A DNA stretch of 46,576 nucleotides from assembly GCA_050692555.1 (NCBI GenBank), contig JBOGVS010000026.1, positions 1-46,576 on the forward strand, written 5' to 3'. Positions 1 through 8,102 of this stretch are shown here, one piece after another; positions within the stretch are counted from its first letter, which is position 1; each line of letters opens with the position of its first letter. The DNA comes from DAITPV01 sp050692555 (GTDB lineage Bacteria; Actinomycetota; UBA4738; CALAEC01). The position numbers and the translations under genes were made by a program. The notes below the pieces were generated by a model. The model had not been told where the DNA came from. It saw nothing but the letters and a program-made list of their open reading frames with translations, and made no database searches.

Positions 1-87
1 GATGTGCGGTTCCGATCCGCGGACATCAGAGTGGTCGATCGCCGCTGCGATCTGCTCGTCCGCCGTCTCCTCAGCCCGAACGAGCAC
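1..87 (-). CDS. possible 5' end of an unidentified gene, truncated by the window edge
   Basis: An open frame begins at a GTG and runs 29 codons to the edge. Its opening residues are acidic and Ala-rich (VLVRAEETADEQIAAAIDHS). An AAGGGG Shine-Dalgarno-like stretch lies about 9 nt upstream of the GTG. It would be the next cistron after rpsI, 32 nt downstream of its stop. In many actinobacteria glmM follows rpsI, but these residues do not resemble the start of GlmM. No function can be assigned from so short a piece, and it may be non-coding. Confidence 0.3.
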   Translation of the reverse strand, partial: MLVRAEETADEQIAAAIDHSDVRGSEPHI

Positions 88-119
88 CGCCCTGACACCC
101 CTTGACCGGCCGCCTCATA

Positions 120-503
120 TCAGCGCTTGCTGTACTGGGGCGCCTTGCGAGCCTTCTTCAGGCCGTACTTCCGGCGCTCTTTCTCCCTGGCGTCGCGGGT
201 GAGGAACCCCTCGCGCTTCAGGACGCCGCGCAGGCCTTCGTCCATCTCCACCAGAGCCCGGGCGATGCCGTGTCGAAGGGCTCCGGCCTGGCCGCTGGCG
301 CCGCCTCCCTCCAACTGGGCCACCACGTCGAACTCCTTGTCCTTCCCCGCCGCACGCAGCGGAGCGGTGGCCACCATGCGCTGGGTCCGGGAGGGGAAGT
401 ACTGCTCCAGCGTTCGGCCGTTGAGGTCGAACTGCCCGCTCCCGGGAGTGACCCGCACCCTGGCCACGGCCTCCTTCCTCCGGCCCGTGGAGGTGTCGGC
501 CAT
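120..503 (-). CDS. rpsI: 30S ribosomal protein uS9
   Basis: 127 aa. Component of the 30S head whose basic C-terminal tail reaches the P-site tRNA. The terminal residues KKARKAPQYSKR are the family signature, and the length is normal. The ATG start overlaps the rplM stop codon (TGATG), so translation is probably coupled. It is the last clear gene of the leftward rpmJ-to-rpsI block. No terminator hairpin is visible in the 119 nt that follow. Confidence 0.97.
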   Translation of the reverse strand: MADTSTGRRKEAVARVRVTPGSGQFDLNGRTLEQYFPSRTQRMVATAPLRAAGKDKEFDVVAQLEGGGASGQAGALRHGIARALVEMDEGLRGVLKREGFLTRDAREKERRKYGLKKARKAPQYSKR

Positions 504-967
504 CAGGATTCCCTCGCGGTCACGGCGCCGGGAACGGTTCCGAGCTTCAAGGGGGCCGGGTTCTGGGCTTCATGCCGATGGTCCGGCCCGGCGTATACCG
601 ACAGCTTCCGGAACATCTGCCGGCCCAGCCGGTTCTTCGGAAGCATCCCTCGCACGGCCTGCTCAACGACCCGCTCCGGATGGCGGGCCAGCATGCGCTC
701 GAACGGGACCTCGTGGAGGCCTCCGGGATACTGGGAGTGTCGGCGGTAGAGCTTCTTGTCGGCCTTCTCCCCGGACAGCCGGATGCCGGAAGCGTTGACC
801 ACGATGACGTGGTCGCCCATGTCCATGTGCGGGGCGAACGTGGGCTTGTGCTTGCCGCGGAGGATCGCCGCCACCTCCGAAGCCAGGCGGCCCAGGACGG
901 CCCCCTGGGCGTCGATGACGTACCAGCTTCGCTGGACGTCCTTCTTCTTGGGACTGTAGGTCTTCAT
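503..967 (-). CDS. rplM: 50S ribosomal protein uL13
   Basis: 154 aa. Early-assembly 50S protein. The start MKTYSPKKKDVQRSWYVIDA is typical of actinobacterial L13, and the VLGRLAS and GMLPKNRLGR motifs are present. The frame stays open further upstream into truA, but the ATG at 967 gives the family length and lies 4 nt after the truA stop. The stop overlaps the rpsI start. Confidence 0.97.
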   Translation of the reverse strand: MKTYSPKKKDVQRSWYVIDAQGAVLGRLASEVAAILRGKHKPTFAPHMDMGDHVIVVNASGIRLSGEKADKKLYRRHSQYPGGLHEVPFERMLARHPERVVEQAVRGMLPKNRLGRQMFRKLSVYAGPDHRHEAQNPAPLKLGTVPGAVTARES

Positions 968-971
968 GGCA

Positions 972-1733
972 TCAGGACGCGCTGACTCCCACAGGGTTCC
1001 GTCGGGAACCCCCGTAGTGTACCGAAACCAGCACCAGGCCGTCCGCTGGGGCCACCGGACCGGCCGCGGATCTCGAACGGGCCGCGAGGATCGACGGGAT
1101 GGCGTGGGGATCGATCTTCCCTGCTCCCACCGCCACCAAAGTCCCCACCAGGCTCCGGACCATCTGATGGAGGAAGCCATCCGCCCGAGCGCGAAACTCG
1201 AGCACCTCTCCTACGCGCCGGATGGACAGCCGCTGCAGGGTCCGGACCGTGGCACGACCACCGGGCCGGCAGAACGAGGCGAAGTCGTGGGTCCCCAGCA
1301 GGTCTCGGGCCGCTTGCCGCATCACCGAGAGCCGATACGAACCGGGGCGGTGCCACTCGTACCGGGCGGTGAACGGGTCCGGGACCGGCCCGGTCCGGAC
1401 CCGGTACCGGTACTCGCGGGAGGTGGCGCTGTGGCGGGCATCGAACCCCGCCGGGACCCGCCGAGCGTCGACCACCACCACCTCCGGACCGAGCATCCGG
1501 TTCAGTGCTCGCTGCACCCGCCGGGGCTCGGCCTCCGACTCGAACGAGATGACCTGACCTTCGGCGTGGACCCCGGCGTCGGTTCGACCGGCCGCGGACA
1601 GCCGGGGGGCGGCGCCGATGGCAACCGTCAGCGCATCCTCGAGGACTCCCTGGATCGTTCGTTGCCCCGGCTGGCGAGCGAACCCGCGGAAGTCGGTGCC
1701 GTCGTAGGCCAGGACGAGCTTGAGAACGGCCAC
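972..1733 (-). CDS. truA: tRNA pseudouridine(38-40) synthase
   Basis: 253 aa. Isomerises uridines 38 to 40 in the tRNA anticodon arm. The catalytic motif GRTDAGVHA places the nucleophilic aspartate at D52, and the DGTDFRGFARQ opening and FLHQMVRSLVGTL near the C-terminus are family hallmarks. The start is GTG, 14 nt after the rplQ stop. It sits between rplQ and rplM, a common actinobacterial order that ties this tRNA-modification enzyme to ribosome synthesis. Confidence 0.96.
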   Translation of the reverse strand: MAVLKLVLAYDGTDFRGFARQPGQRTIQGVLEDALTVAIGAAPRLSAAGRTDAGVHAEGQVISFESEAEPRRVQRALNRMLGPEVVVVDARRVPAGFDARHSATSREYRYRVRTGPVPDPFTARYEWHRPGSYRLSVMRQAARDLLGTHDFASFCRPGGRATVRTLQRLSIRRVGEVLEFRARADGFLHQMVRSLVGTLVAVGAGKIDPHAIPSILAARSRSAAGPVAPADGLVLVSVHYGGSRRNPVGVSAS

Positions 1734-1747
1734 GGAGGCCGGTTCGC

Positions 1748-2116
1748 CTACTCTTCGACCGTCCGGTCCACCAGCTCGATCACGGCCATCTGCGCACCGT
1801 CGCCCTTCCGCGGGCCGAGCTTCAGGATCCGCGTGTAGCCTCCCGGGCGATCCGCCATCCGGGGGGCGATCTCGGCGAACAGACGGTGGACCACGTCACG
1901 GTCGGGCACCACCTTGAGCACCTGGCGCCGGGCCTGCACATCGCCCCGCTTGGCGAAGGTGATCAGCCGCTCCGCAACGGGGCGGAGCGCCCTGGCCTTC
2001 GACTCGGTGGTCTGGACCTTCTCGTGCTCGAAGAGGGCGGCGGCCAGGCCACCCAGCATGAGGCGCTGATGGGCCGGGCCGGAACCCAGCCGCGCTCCCC
2101 TGGTCGGCTTGGGCAC
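1748..2116 (-). CDS. rplQ: 50S ribosomal protein bL17
   Basis: 122 aa. 50S protein near the tunnel exit. It begins MPKPTRGARLGSGPAHQRLM and contains the TTESKARALRPVAERLIT core. The GTG start overlaps the rpoA stop by one base (TAGTG), as in the classical alpha operon where rplQ is coupled to rpoA. Confidence 0.97.
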   Translation of the reverse strand: MPKPTRGARLGSGPAHQRLMLGGLAAALFEHEKVQTTESKARALRPVAERLITFAKRGDVQARRQVLKVVPDRDVVHRLFAEIAPRMADRPGGYTRILKLGPRKGDGAQMAVIELVDRTVEE

Positions 2117-3048
2117 TAGGACTCCCGGAGCGACAGCCCGAGATCTTCGAGCTTGGCCTTCACCTCGTCGATCGACTTCTGCCCGAAGTTGCGGATGTCG
2201 GTGAGCTCCTGCTCGGTCTTCTGGACCAGCTCGCCCACGGTGTTGACCCCTTCACGCTTCAGGCAGTTGTACGACCGAACCGAGAGGTTCAGGTCCTCGA
2301 TGGGCAGGGCCAGCTCGCCGGACAGGTCCTCCTCACCCTCGGCCGGTCCCAGGGACAGGCCTGGGCTCTCCGACAGCTCGGCGAACAGGTTGGCCAGCTC
2401 GACCATGGTGGTCCCGGCCGAGGCCACCGCCTCGCGCGGCGACACCGACCCGTCGGTCTGGACGTCGAGGATCAGACGATCGCGGTCGGTCATCTGTTCG
2501 ACCCGAGTGGCCTCCACCGCGTAGCTCACCCGGCGCACCGGGCTGAAGATCGAGTCCACGGGGATGACCCCGATCGGGTCGCGGGGCTTCTTGTTCTGCT
2601 CGGCGGAGCGATAGCCCACCCCTCGCTCCACGACCAGCTCCATCTCGAGGCTCCCGCTCCGACCCAGGGTGGCCAGGTGGAGGTCCGGGTTGAGGATCTC
2701 CACTCCGGCGGGCGGCGAGATGTCACCGGCGGTGACGTCCCCGGGACCCTTGGCCTTGAGGTACAGGGTGGCCGGCTCCTCGAGCTCGGAGCGGATCACC
2801 ATCTCCTTGACGTTCAGGACGATGTCCGTGACGTCCTCGGTGACCGCCGGGATCGTGGCGAACTCGTGAAGGACCCCTTCGATCTTGATCGAGGACACCG
2901 CCGCGCCGGGGATCGAAGACAACAGGGTTCGGCGCAGCGAGTTGCCCAGCGTGTAACCGAATCCGGGCTCGAGCGGCTCGATGATGAACCGAGCCCGCGT
3001 GGGGCCGACGGTCTCTTCCTGGATGCGTGGTCTGGCGACGATCAGCAC
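2116..3048 (-). CDS. rpoA: DNA-directed RNA polymerase subunit alpha
   Basis: About 310 aa. Scaffold for polymerase assembly, with an N-terminal dimerisation domain (roughly residues 1 to 230) and a C-terminal DNA/activator-binding domain carrying the helix-hairpin-helix region (LSVRSYNCLKREGVNTVGEL ... DIRNFGQKSIDEVK). Two in-frame GTG codons are possible starts. The one at 3054 lies almost on top of the GGAGGA ribosome-binding site. The GTG at 3048 has a proper 7 to 8 nt spacing and gives the usual MLIVARP-like start, so I chose it. It lies in the alpha operon between rpsD and rplQ. Confidence 0.97.
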   Translation of the reverse strand: MLIVARPRIQEETVGPTRARFIIEPLEPGFGYTLGNSLRRTLLSSIPGAAVSSIKIEGVLHEFATIPAVTEDVTDIVLNVKEMVIRSELEEPATLYLKAKGPGDVTAGDISPPAGVEILNPDLHLATLGRSGSLEMELVVERGVGYRSAEQNKKPRDPIGVIPVDSIFSPVRRVSYAVEATRVEQMTDRDRLILDVQTDGSVSPREAVASAGTTMVELANLFAELSESPGLSLGPAEGEEDLSGELALPIEDLNLSVRSYNCLKREGVNTVGELVQKTEQELTDIRNFGQKSIDEVKAKLEDLGLSLRES

Positions 3049-3126
3049 GTTCACTCCTCCTTCGGCCGGGGATCATCCATTCCTACCCGGCTCACCTGGG
3101 CCCCCGGCATCCCGCCGGTAGCTCTC

Positions 3127-3753
3127 CTACTTCGAATACAGCTCGACGATCAGCTGTTCCTGCACGGGGGTATCGATCATCTGCCGGCTGGGCAGGTCGT
3201 TCACCCGCAGGGACAGCTCGGTGGGGCTCATGTCCAGCCAGGGGGGGATCACCCGGCTCTCGGACAGGGCCACCGCTTCCTGGATGGGGATAAGGTTCCG
3301 GCTCTTCTCGCGAACCTGGATCACGTCTCCGGGCTTGACCCGGAACGAGGGGACGTTCACGGTCCGGCCGTTCACCTGGAGGTGGCGATGCAGGACCAGC
3401 TGGCGGGCCTGGTCGCGGGAAGTGGCCAGGGACCCCCGGTACACCGCGTTGTCCAGACGGGTCTCCAGCAGGCGCAGCAGGTTCTCGCCGGTGATGCCCT
3501 CCTGGCTGGCGGCCGTCGAGTAGTAGTTCCTGAACTGACGCTCCATGATCCCGTAGATGCGGCGGGCCTTCTGCTTCTCCCGCAGCTGCATGAGGTATTC
3601 CGTCTCCTTGATCCGGATCCGTCCGTGCTGGCCCGGAGGATACGGGCGTCGCTCGATGGCGCACTTGGGGCCCTCGCATCGGGTCCCCTTGAGGTACAGC
3701 TTCATGCGCTCCCGACGGCACAGCCTGCAATCGGCTCCCGTATACCTGGCCAT
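3127..3753 (-). CDS. rpsD: 30S ribosomal protein uS4 (zinc-binding form)
   Basis: 208 aa. Primary 16S rRNA-binding protein of the 30S body. The N-terminus carries four cysteines (C9, C12, C26, C31), the zinc-binding C+ form. The S4 RNA-binding domain follows (LETRLDNAVYR ... VNGRTVNVPSFRVKPGD). The ATG start is 3 nt after the rpsK stop. In E. coli S4 is the alpha-operon translational repressor; no equivalent target site was identified here. Confidence 0.97.
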   Translation of the reverse strand: MARYTGADCRLCRRERMKLYLKGTRCEGPKCAIERRPYPPGQHGRIRIKETEYLMQLREKQKARRIYGIMERQFRNYYSTAASQEGITGENLLRLLETRLDNAVYRGSLATSRDQARQLVLHRHLQVNGRTVNVPSFRVKPGDVIQVREKSRNLIPIQEAVALSESRVIPPWLDMSPTELSLRVNDLPSRQMIDTPVQEQLIVELYSK

Positions 3754-3756
3754 CGG

Positions 3757-4146
3757 CTAGACCCGCCTCCGCTTCCTGGGACGGCACCCGTTGTGGGGAA
3801 CCGGGGTCACGTCCTGGATCCCCAGGATCTCCATTCCGGTGGCGGCCAGCGACCGGATGGCGGTCTCCCGGCCGGAGCCGGGGCCCTTCACGAACACCTC
3901 GACCTTGCGAACCCCATGTTCCTGCGCCCGGCGGGCCGCGGCCTCCGCAGCCAGCTGAGCGGCGAACGGCGTGGACTTCCGGGACCCCTTGAAGCCCACG
4001 TTGCCCGCGCTGGCCCAGGAGATGGTGTTCCCCTCCAGGTCCGTGATGGTGACGATGGTGTTGTTGAACGTCGACTTTATGTGGGCCGCGCCGTGCGCGA
4101 CGTTCTTCTTTTCCTTCTTCCTGGTCTTCTTCTTCGGCTTGGCCAT
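3757..4146 (-). CDS. rpsK: 30S ribosomal protein uS11
   Basis: 129 aa. Platform protein of the 30S subunit. It has a Lys-rich N-terminus, the core HIKSTFNNTIVTITDLEGN, and the C-terminal GIQDVTPVPHNGCRPRKRRR signature. The frame is open far upstream, but the ATG at 4146 gives the family length and lies 4 nt after the rpsM stop. Confidence 0.97.
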   Translation of the reverse strand: MAKPKKKTRKKEKKNVAHGAAHIKSTFNNTIVTITDLEGNTISWASAGNVGFKGSRKSTPFAAQLAAEAAARRAQEHGVRKVEVFVKGPGSGRETAIRSLAATGMEILGIQDVTPVPHNGCRPRKRRRV

Positions 4147-4150
4147 TCCC

Positions 4151-4522
4151 CTACTTCTTCCTCTTGATTCCGACGGTCTTTTTGGGCCCCTTGCGGGTCC
4201 GGGCGTTCGTGTGGGTCCGCTGCCCGTGCACCGGGAGGCTCCGGCGGTGCCGGAGGCCCTGGTAGGCGCCGATCTCGATCTTCCGCTTGATGTCCTGGGC
4301 CACGTCCCTGCGGAGGTCACCCTCGACCTTGTAGTTCTGGTCGATCCACTCCCGGATCCGGACGATCTCTTCCTCCGCAAGGTCCCGGACCTTGGTGTCC
4401 TCCGCCAGCTGCGCGGCTGCCACGGTCTGCCGGGCCTTGGTGGTCCCGATCCCGTAGATGTACTGGAGCGCCACCTCCACCCGCTTGTCGCGGGGAAGAT
4501 CCACGCCTGCGATCCGCGCCAT
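4151..4522 (-). CDS. rpsM: 30S ribosomal protein uS13
   Basis: 123 aa. Head protein contacting the 50S subunit and P-site tRNA. It opens MARIAGVDLPRDKRVEVALQ, has the helix-two-turn-helix region YIYGIGTTKA, and a very basic C-terminal tail (GQRTHTNARTRKGPKK). The ATG start lies 4 nt after the rpmJ stop. Confidence 0.97.
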   Translation of the reverse strand: MARIAGVDLPRDKRVEVALQYIYGIGTTKARQTVAAAQLAEDTKVRDLAEEEIVRIREWIDQNYKVEGDLRRDVAQDIKRKIEIGAYQGLRHRRSLPVHGQRTHTNARTRKGPKKTVGIKRKK

Positions 4523-4526
4523 AGCC

Positions 4527-4640
4527 TCAGCCCTGTCGTTGCTTGTGCCTGGGGTTCGAGCAGATCACCATGACCCGCCCGCGCCGCTGGACGATCTTGC
4601 ACTTCTCACACATCTTCCTGACCGACGGCCGTACCTTCAA
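4527..4640 (-). CDS. rpmJ: 50S ribosomal protein bL36 (zinc-binding form)
   Basis: 37 aa, read directly from the sequence because it is short. The protein starts MKVRPSVRKMCEKCKIVQRR and ends SNPRHKQRQG. C11, C14, C27 and H32 form the zinc site of the C+ form. The start is TTG with a GGGAG ribosome-binding site about 10 nt upstream. It is the first gene of the block promoted at 4706 to 4735. infA, its usual upstream neighbour, is absent. Confidence 0.95.
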   Translation of the reverse strand: MKVRPSVRKMCEKCKIVQRRGRVMVICSNPRHKQRQG

Positions 4641-4680
4641 CGAAGCACGCTCCCAGGGGATTCCCAGCCAGCATGAACAG

Positions 4681-4696
4681 GCCCCCGGCAGGGGGC
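4681..4696 (-). other. hairpin in the rpmJ 5' leader
   Basis: GCCCCC-TGCC-GGGGGC forms a 6-bp all-GC stem with a 4-nt loop in the predicted rpmJ leader, about 40 nt upstream of the TTG. There is no U-tract after it, so it is not a canonical terminator. It may be a regulatory or stabilising leader structure; its function is unknown. Confidence 0.4.
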
Positions 4697-4705
4697 CAAA
4701 CAGCG

Positions 4706-4735
4706 AGTATAGGGCACCTTGCTGGGGCCCGTCCA
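4706..4735 (-). promoter_or_regulatory. promoter of the rpmJ-rpsM-rpsK-rpsD-rpoA block
   Basis: On the minus strand, -35 TGGACG (4730-4735) and -10 TATACT (4706-4711) are separated by 18 bp. The same TATACT box occurs before rpsL, rpoB and tRNA-Trp. It lies in the 136-nt gap between map and rpmJ, where infA would normally be, and would separate the alpha block from the spc operon. Confidence 0.65.
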
Positions 4736-4776
4736 GCCGGACTCCGGGCGAACGATGGGGGGCGTTTGTGCAACCG

Positions 4777-5526
4777 TCACGAGGTCAGGATCTCGGGACC
4801 CGCGTCCGTGAGAGCGATGGTGTGCTCGAAGTGGGCCGAGAGGCTGCCGTCCTCGGTCACCACGGTCCAGCCGTCGTCGAGGACCCGGGTCTTCCACCCC
4901 CCCATGTTCACCATGGGTTCCACCGCCACCACCAGGCCGGGGCGGAGCACCGGGCCTCGCCCCGGCGGACCGAAGTTGGGGATCTGGGGATCCTCGTGGA
5001 GGCTCTGGCCGATCCCGTGCCCCACGTACTCCCGCACGACGCTGAACCCCGCTCCCTCAACCACCTGCTGCACGGCGTGGCCGATGTCCGAGAGCCGGTT
5101 CCCCTCGCGGATCTCCGAGATCCCTGCCTCCAGCGACTCCTCCGTGACTCGCACCAGCTTCTCGGCCTCCGCGGACGGCGGTTCCCCCACGAACACCGAG
5201 ATCGCGGAATCTCCGTGGTATCCCTGCCAGATCGCTCCGAAATCGAGGGCCAGCAGGTCCCCCTCTTCCAGGACCCGGTCGCCGGGGATGCCGTGTACCA
5301 CCTGATCGTTCACCGAGGCGCAGATCGATGCCGGAAAGGTGCCTCGGTATCCCTTGAACGACGGGACGGCGCCGGCCTTTCGGATGAGCCGCTCGGCGAC
5401 GGCGTCGAGCTCCGCCGTGGTGACCCCCGGTCTCGCCGCGGCCGCCACCCGGGCCCGCACGTCCGCGACGATGCGCCCGGCCTTCCGCATCTTGGCGATC
5501 TCCTCCGGCGACTTGCGGATGATCAC
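4777..5526 (-). CDS. map: methionine aminopeptidase, type I
   Basis: 249 aa. Removes the initiator methionine from nascent proteins. The five metal ligands of the family are visible: D95, D106, H170, E203 and E234, with the conserved H78 in NDQVVHG. The length matches type Ia enzymes without an N-terminal zinc-finger extension. The GTG start overlaps the adk stop by one base (TAGTG). It is the last gene before the rpmJ promoter. Confidence 0.97.
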   Translation of the reverse strand: MIIRKSPEEIAKMRKAGRIVADVRARVAAAARPGVTTAELDAVAERLIRKAGAVPSFKGYRGTFPASICASVNDQVVHGIPGDRVLEEGDLLALDFGAIWQGYHGDSAISVFVGEPPSAEAEKLVRVTEESLEAGISEIREGNRLSDIGHAVQQVVEGAGFSVVREYVGHGIGQSLHEDPQIPNFGPPGRGPVLRPGLVVAVEPMVNMGGWKTRVLDDGWTVVTEDGSLSAHFEHTIALTDAGPEILTS

Positions 5527-6176
5527 TAGTCGCGGGTGAGGTCCTCGAGCGCCCGGATGGCCCGGCGGGTGATCTCCTCGACCTCCCCGACCGCGTCGAC
5601 CTCCCGGAGCAGGCCCCGATCCCAGTAGAACTTCTGGAGCGGCTCGGTGTCGCGGTGGAAGATCTCCAGGCGGTGGCGCACGGTCTCTTCGCTGTCGTCC
5701 TCTCGCTGGACCAGCTCACCCCCGCAGTTGTCGCACACGCCCTCGACCTTGGGAGGCTTGAACTCCACGTTGTAGGTTCGCTCGCAGTGGGTGCAGGTCC
5801 TCCGGCCCGCCAGCCGGGCCACGGCGATCTCATCGGGGATCACGAATTTCAACACCGCGTGGAGCGGCGCTGCTCGCTTACCGAGGACCTCCTCGAGGGC
5901 CAGGGCCTGGGGGATGGTTCGCGGGAACCCGTCGAGCACGAAGCCGTTGTTCGACTTTCCCAGCTCCTCGATCAACATCTCGGTGACCACGTCGTCGGGC
6001 ACCAGCTCACCGGCATCCATGTATGACTTGGCCTTGAGTCCAAGCGGCGTCTCCCGGCGCACGTGCTTCCGGAACATGTCCCCCGTGGCGATCAGCCGGA
6101 CCCCGAAGTAGTCCGACAGACGGTGTGCCTGGGTCCCCTTGCCCGCTCCCGCAGGGCCGAACAGGACGATGCGCAT
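5526..6176 (-). CDS. adk: adenylate kinase (zinc-LID form)
   Basis: 216 aa. Interconverts ATP + AMP and 2 ADP. The P-loop GPAGAGKGT is at residues 7 to 15 and the AMP-binding motif LDGFPRT near residue 81. The long LID carries four cysteines (C128, C131, C148, C151), the zinc-structured form. The start is ATG, 4 nt after the secY stop. The secY-adk-map order is the standard spc-operon tail. Confidence 0.97.
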   Translation of the reverse strand: MRIVLFGPAGAGKGTQAHRLSDYFGVRLIATGDMFRKHVRRETPLGLKAKSYMDAGELVPDDVVTEMLIEELGKSNNGFVLDGFPRTIPQALALEEVLGKRAAPLHAVLKFVIPDEIAVARLAGRRTCTHCERTYNVEFKPPKVEGVCDNCGGELVQREDDSEETVRHRLEIFHRDTEPLQKFYWDRGLLREVDAVGEVEEITRRAIRALEDLTRD

Positions 6177-6180
6177 GCGG

Positions 6181-7446
6181 CTACCTCAGGAACCCCTCGT
6201 AGTGGCGCATGGTGAGCTGGGACTCCAGCTGCTTCATGGTCTCCAGCGCCACGCCCACCACGATGAGGACCGAGGTGCCACCGAACGGGAAGATGTTCGG
6301 ATCGACCCCCATGATGATGAAGGCGATCGAGGGGATCAGGGCGATCGTGGCCAGGAAGAGGGATCCCGGCAGCGTGATCCTGCTCAGGATGTGGTCAAGG
6401 TGATCGGCGGTTGGCTTCCCCGGGCGGATCCCCGGGATGAATCCGCCGTACTTCCGGATGTTGTCCGCGGTGTCCGTGGGGTTGAAGGAGATCGCCGTAT
6501 AGAAGTACGCGAAGAACACCACCAAGAGCCCGTAGATGGTGATGTACACCGGGCTGGCCTGGTTGACCAGGTGGTTGTCCAGGAAGCTCCGGAACGGGGC
6601 CCACTGGATCACCGATCCGAGCAACGTGGGGAAGTACAGCACCGAGGACGCGAAGATGATGGGGATCACCCCGGCCTGGTTGACCTTGAGGGGGATGTAC
6701 GTGCTCCCTCCCTGGGTCATCCGCCGTCCCACGACCCGCTTGGCGTACTGCACCGGGATCCGCCGCTGACCCTGCTCCATGAACACCACCGCGATGATGA
6801 TCAGGAGTCCGATGGCCACGATGATCCCGAACTGCGCGGTGCCTCGCTGCAGGATGCTGTACCCCTGGGAAGGAAGCTCGGAAATGATGCTGGTGAAGAT
6901 GAGCACCGACATGCCGTTCCCGATCCCCCGCTGGGTGATCAGCTCGCCGAACCACATGATCATGGCCGTGCCCGCGGTCAGCGTGATGACCATGAACGTG
7001 ACCCGTGACGGCGTGAACACCTTCACCACCCCGGCGTACTGGTTATTGAACAGGAAGATCAGACCGGTCGACTGGAGCAGGGCCAGGGTCACGGTCATGT
7101 AACGGGTCCACTGGGTGATCTTCTTGGTCCCCGCCTCACCCTGCTTCTGCCACTGCTCGAGCTTGGGGATCACCACCGTGAGGAGCTGCATGATGATCGA
7201 GCTGGTGATGTAGGGCATGATCCCCAGGGCGAACACGGCGAAGTTCGCCAGCGCTCCGCCCGAGAACAGGTTGATGAACGACAGGAATCCCTGGCTCACC
7301 TGGAGCTGGCGCTCCAGCTCCTGGATGTCGATGTTCGGGACGGGGATGAACGAGCCGAGCCGGTAGACGGCGATGATGACCAGCGTGAACAGGATCTTCC
7401 GGCGAAGATCCGGGATCTTGAACGCGTTGACGAACGCCCTCAGCAT
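6181..7446 (-). CDS. secY: protein translocase subunit SecY
   Basis: 421 aa. Central channel of the Sec translocon in the inner membrane. Around ten hydrophobic segments can be followed. The N-terminus MLRAFVNAFKIPDLRRKILF, the plug region rich in Gly and Ser, and the cytosolic loop RIPVQYAKRVVGRRMTQGG match the family. The ATG start is 27 nt after the rplO stop. Its partner SecE is encoded at 35870-36148 in the same window. Confidence 0.97.
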   Translation of the reverse strand: MLRAFVNAFKIPDLRRKILFTLVIIAVYRLGSFIPVPNIDIQELERQLQVSQGFLSFINLFSGGALANFAVFALGIMPYITSSIIMQLLTVVIPKLEQWQKQGEAGTKKITQWTRYMTVTLALLQSTGLIFLFNNQYAGVVKVFTPSRVTFMVITLTAGTAMIMWFGELITQRGIGNGMSVLIFTSIISELPSQGYSILQRGTAQFGIIVAIGLLIIIAVVFMEQGQRRIPVQYAKRVVGRRMTQGGSTYIPLKVNQAGVIPIIFASSVLYFPTLLGSVIQWAPFRSFLDNHLVNQASPVYITIYGLLVVFFAYFYTAISFNPTDTADNIRKYGGFIPGIRPGKPTADHLDHILSRITLPGSLFLATIALIPSIAFIIMGVDPNIFPFGGTSVLIVVGVALETMKQLESQLTMRHYEGFLR

Positions 7447-7473
7447 GCTCTTCTCCCTGGAGGGTCCACCAGT

Positions 7474-7920
7474 CTACCCGCTACCTCCGAGAACCTCGGC
7501 GCGGCCGCCGGCCTGCTCGATCTTCTGCCGCGCCGATGCACTGAACGCATGGGCCTGCACCGTGAGGGCCCGGTCGATGTCCCCCCAGCCCAGCACCTTG
7601 ATCGGGAGACGGCCACGAACCAGGCCGGCCTCCACCATGGCCTCCGGTGAGACCGTGGCTCCGGCTTCGAATCGCTGAGCCAGCCGCTGAACGTTCACCA
7701 CCGCCCATGCCTCGCGGTTCCGGTTCGTGAATCCCGGCGCCTTGGGGACCCGGCGGACCAGCGGCATCTGCCCGCCCTCGTACCCGGCCCTCTTCTGGTT
7801 GCGGGCCAGGTAGCCCTTGGTCCCCCGGCCCGCGGTCTTGCCCTGGCCCGCGGCCCGGCCCCGGCCCACCCGGCGGCGGTGCCGGCGGGTCTTCGACTGG
7901 CGTAGATGGTGCAGCTTCAC
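7474..7920 (-). CDS. rplO: 50S ribosomal protein uL15
   Basis: 148 aa. Late-assembly 50S protein. The basic Gly-rich N-terminus (MKLHHLRQSKTRRHRRRVGR, then GKTAGRGTKG) and the GGQMPLVRRVPKAPGF motif are typical. The start is GTG and overlaps the rpmD stop by 4 nt (GTGA). Confidence 0.97.
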   Translation of the reverse strand: MKLHHLRQSKTRRHRRRVGRGRAAGQGKTAGRGTKGYLARNQKRAGYEGGQMPLVRRVPKAPGFTNRNREAWAVVNVQRLAQRFEAGATVSPEAMVEAGLVRGRLPIKVLGWGDIDRALTVQAHAFSASARQKIEQAGGRAEVLGGSG

Positions 7921-8102
7921 CGGCCCACCTCCTCCACCGAGACCAGATGAGCGACCCGGGCGATCATCCCCCGGATCTCCGGCCGGTCCTCCTTGACCAC
8001 GGAGTGGCGGATGCGCTTCAGCCCCAGGGCCCGGACCGTGGCTCGCTGTCCGCGAGGCTTCCCCACGGTGCTTCGGACCTGGGTGACCTTAAGCCTGGCC
8101 AT
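7917..8102 (-). CDS. rpmD: 50S ribosomal protein uL30
   Basis: 61 aa. Small 50S protein. ARLKVTQVRSTVGKPRGQRA and the GLKRIRHSVV motif identify it, and the length is standard. The ATG lies inside the 3' end of rpsE (14-nt overlap), and the stop overlaps the rplO GTG. Confidence 0.96.
   Translation of the reverse strand: MARLKVTQVRSTVGKPRGQRATVRALGLKRIRHSVVKEDRPEIRGMIARVAHLVSVEEVGR

Noticed and set aside
968..1180. N-terminal extension of rplM and similar extensions of rpsK, rpsS, rplB, rplV, rplD, rplE, rplX, rpsL, GT2 and secE
   Set aside because: The extra residues overlap upstream genes or leaders and do not match the families; internal ATG or GTG codons with the right length and context were preferred.
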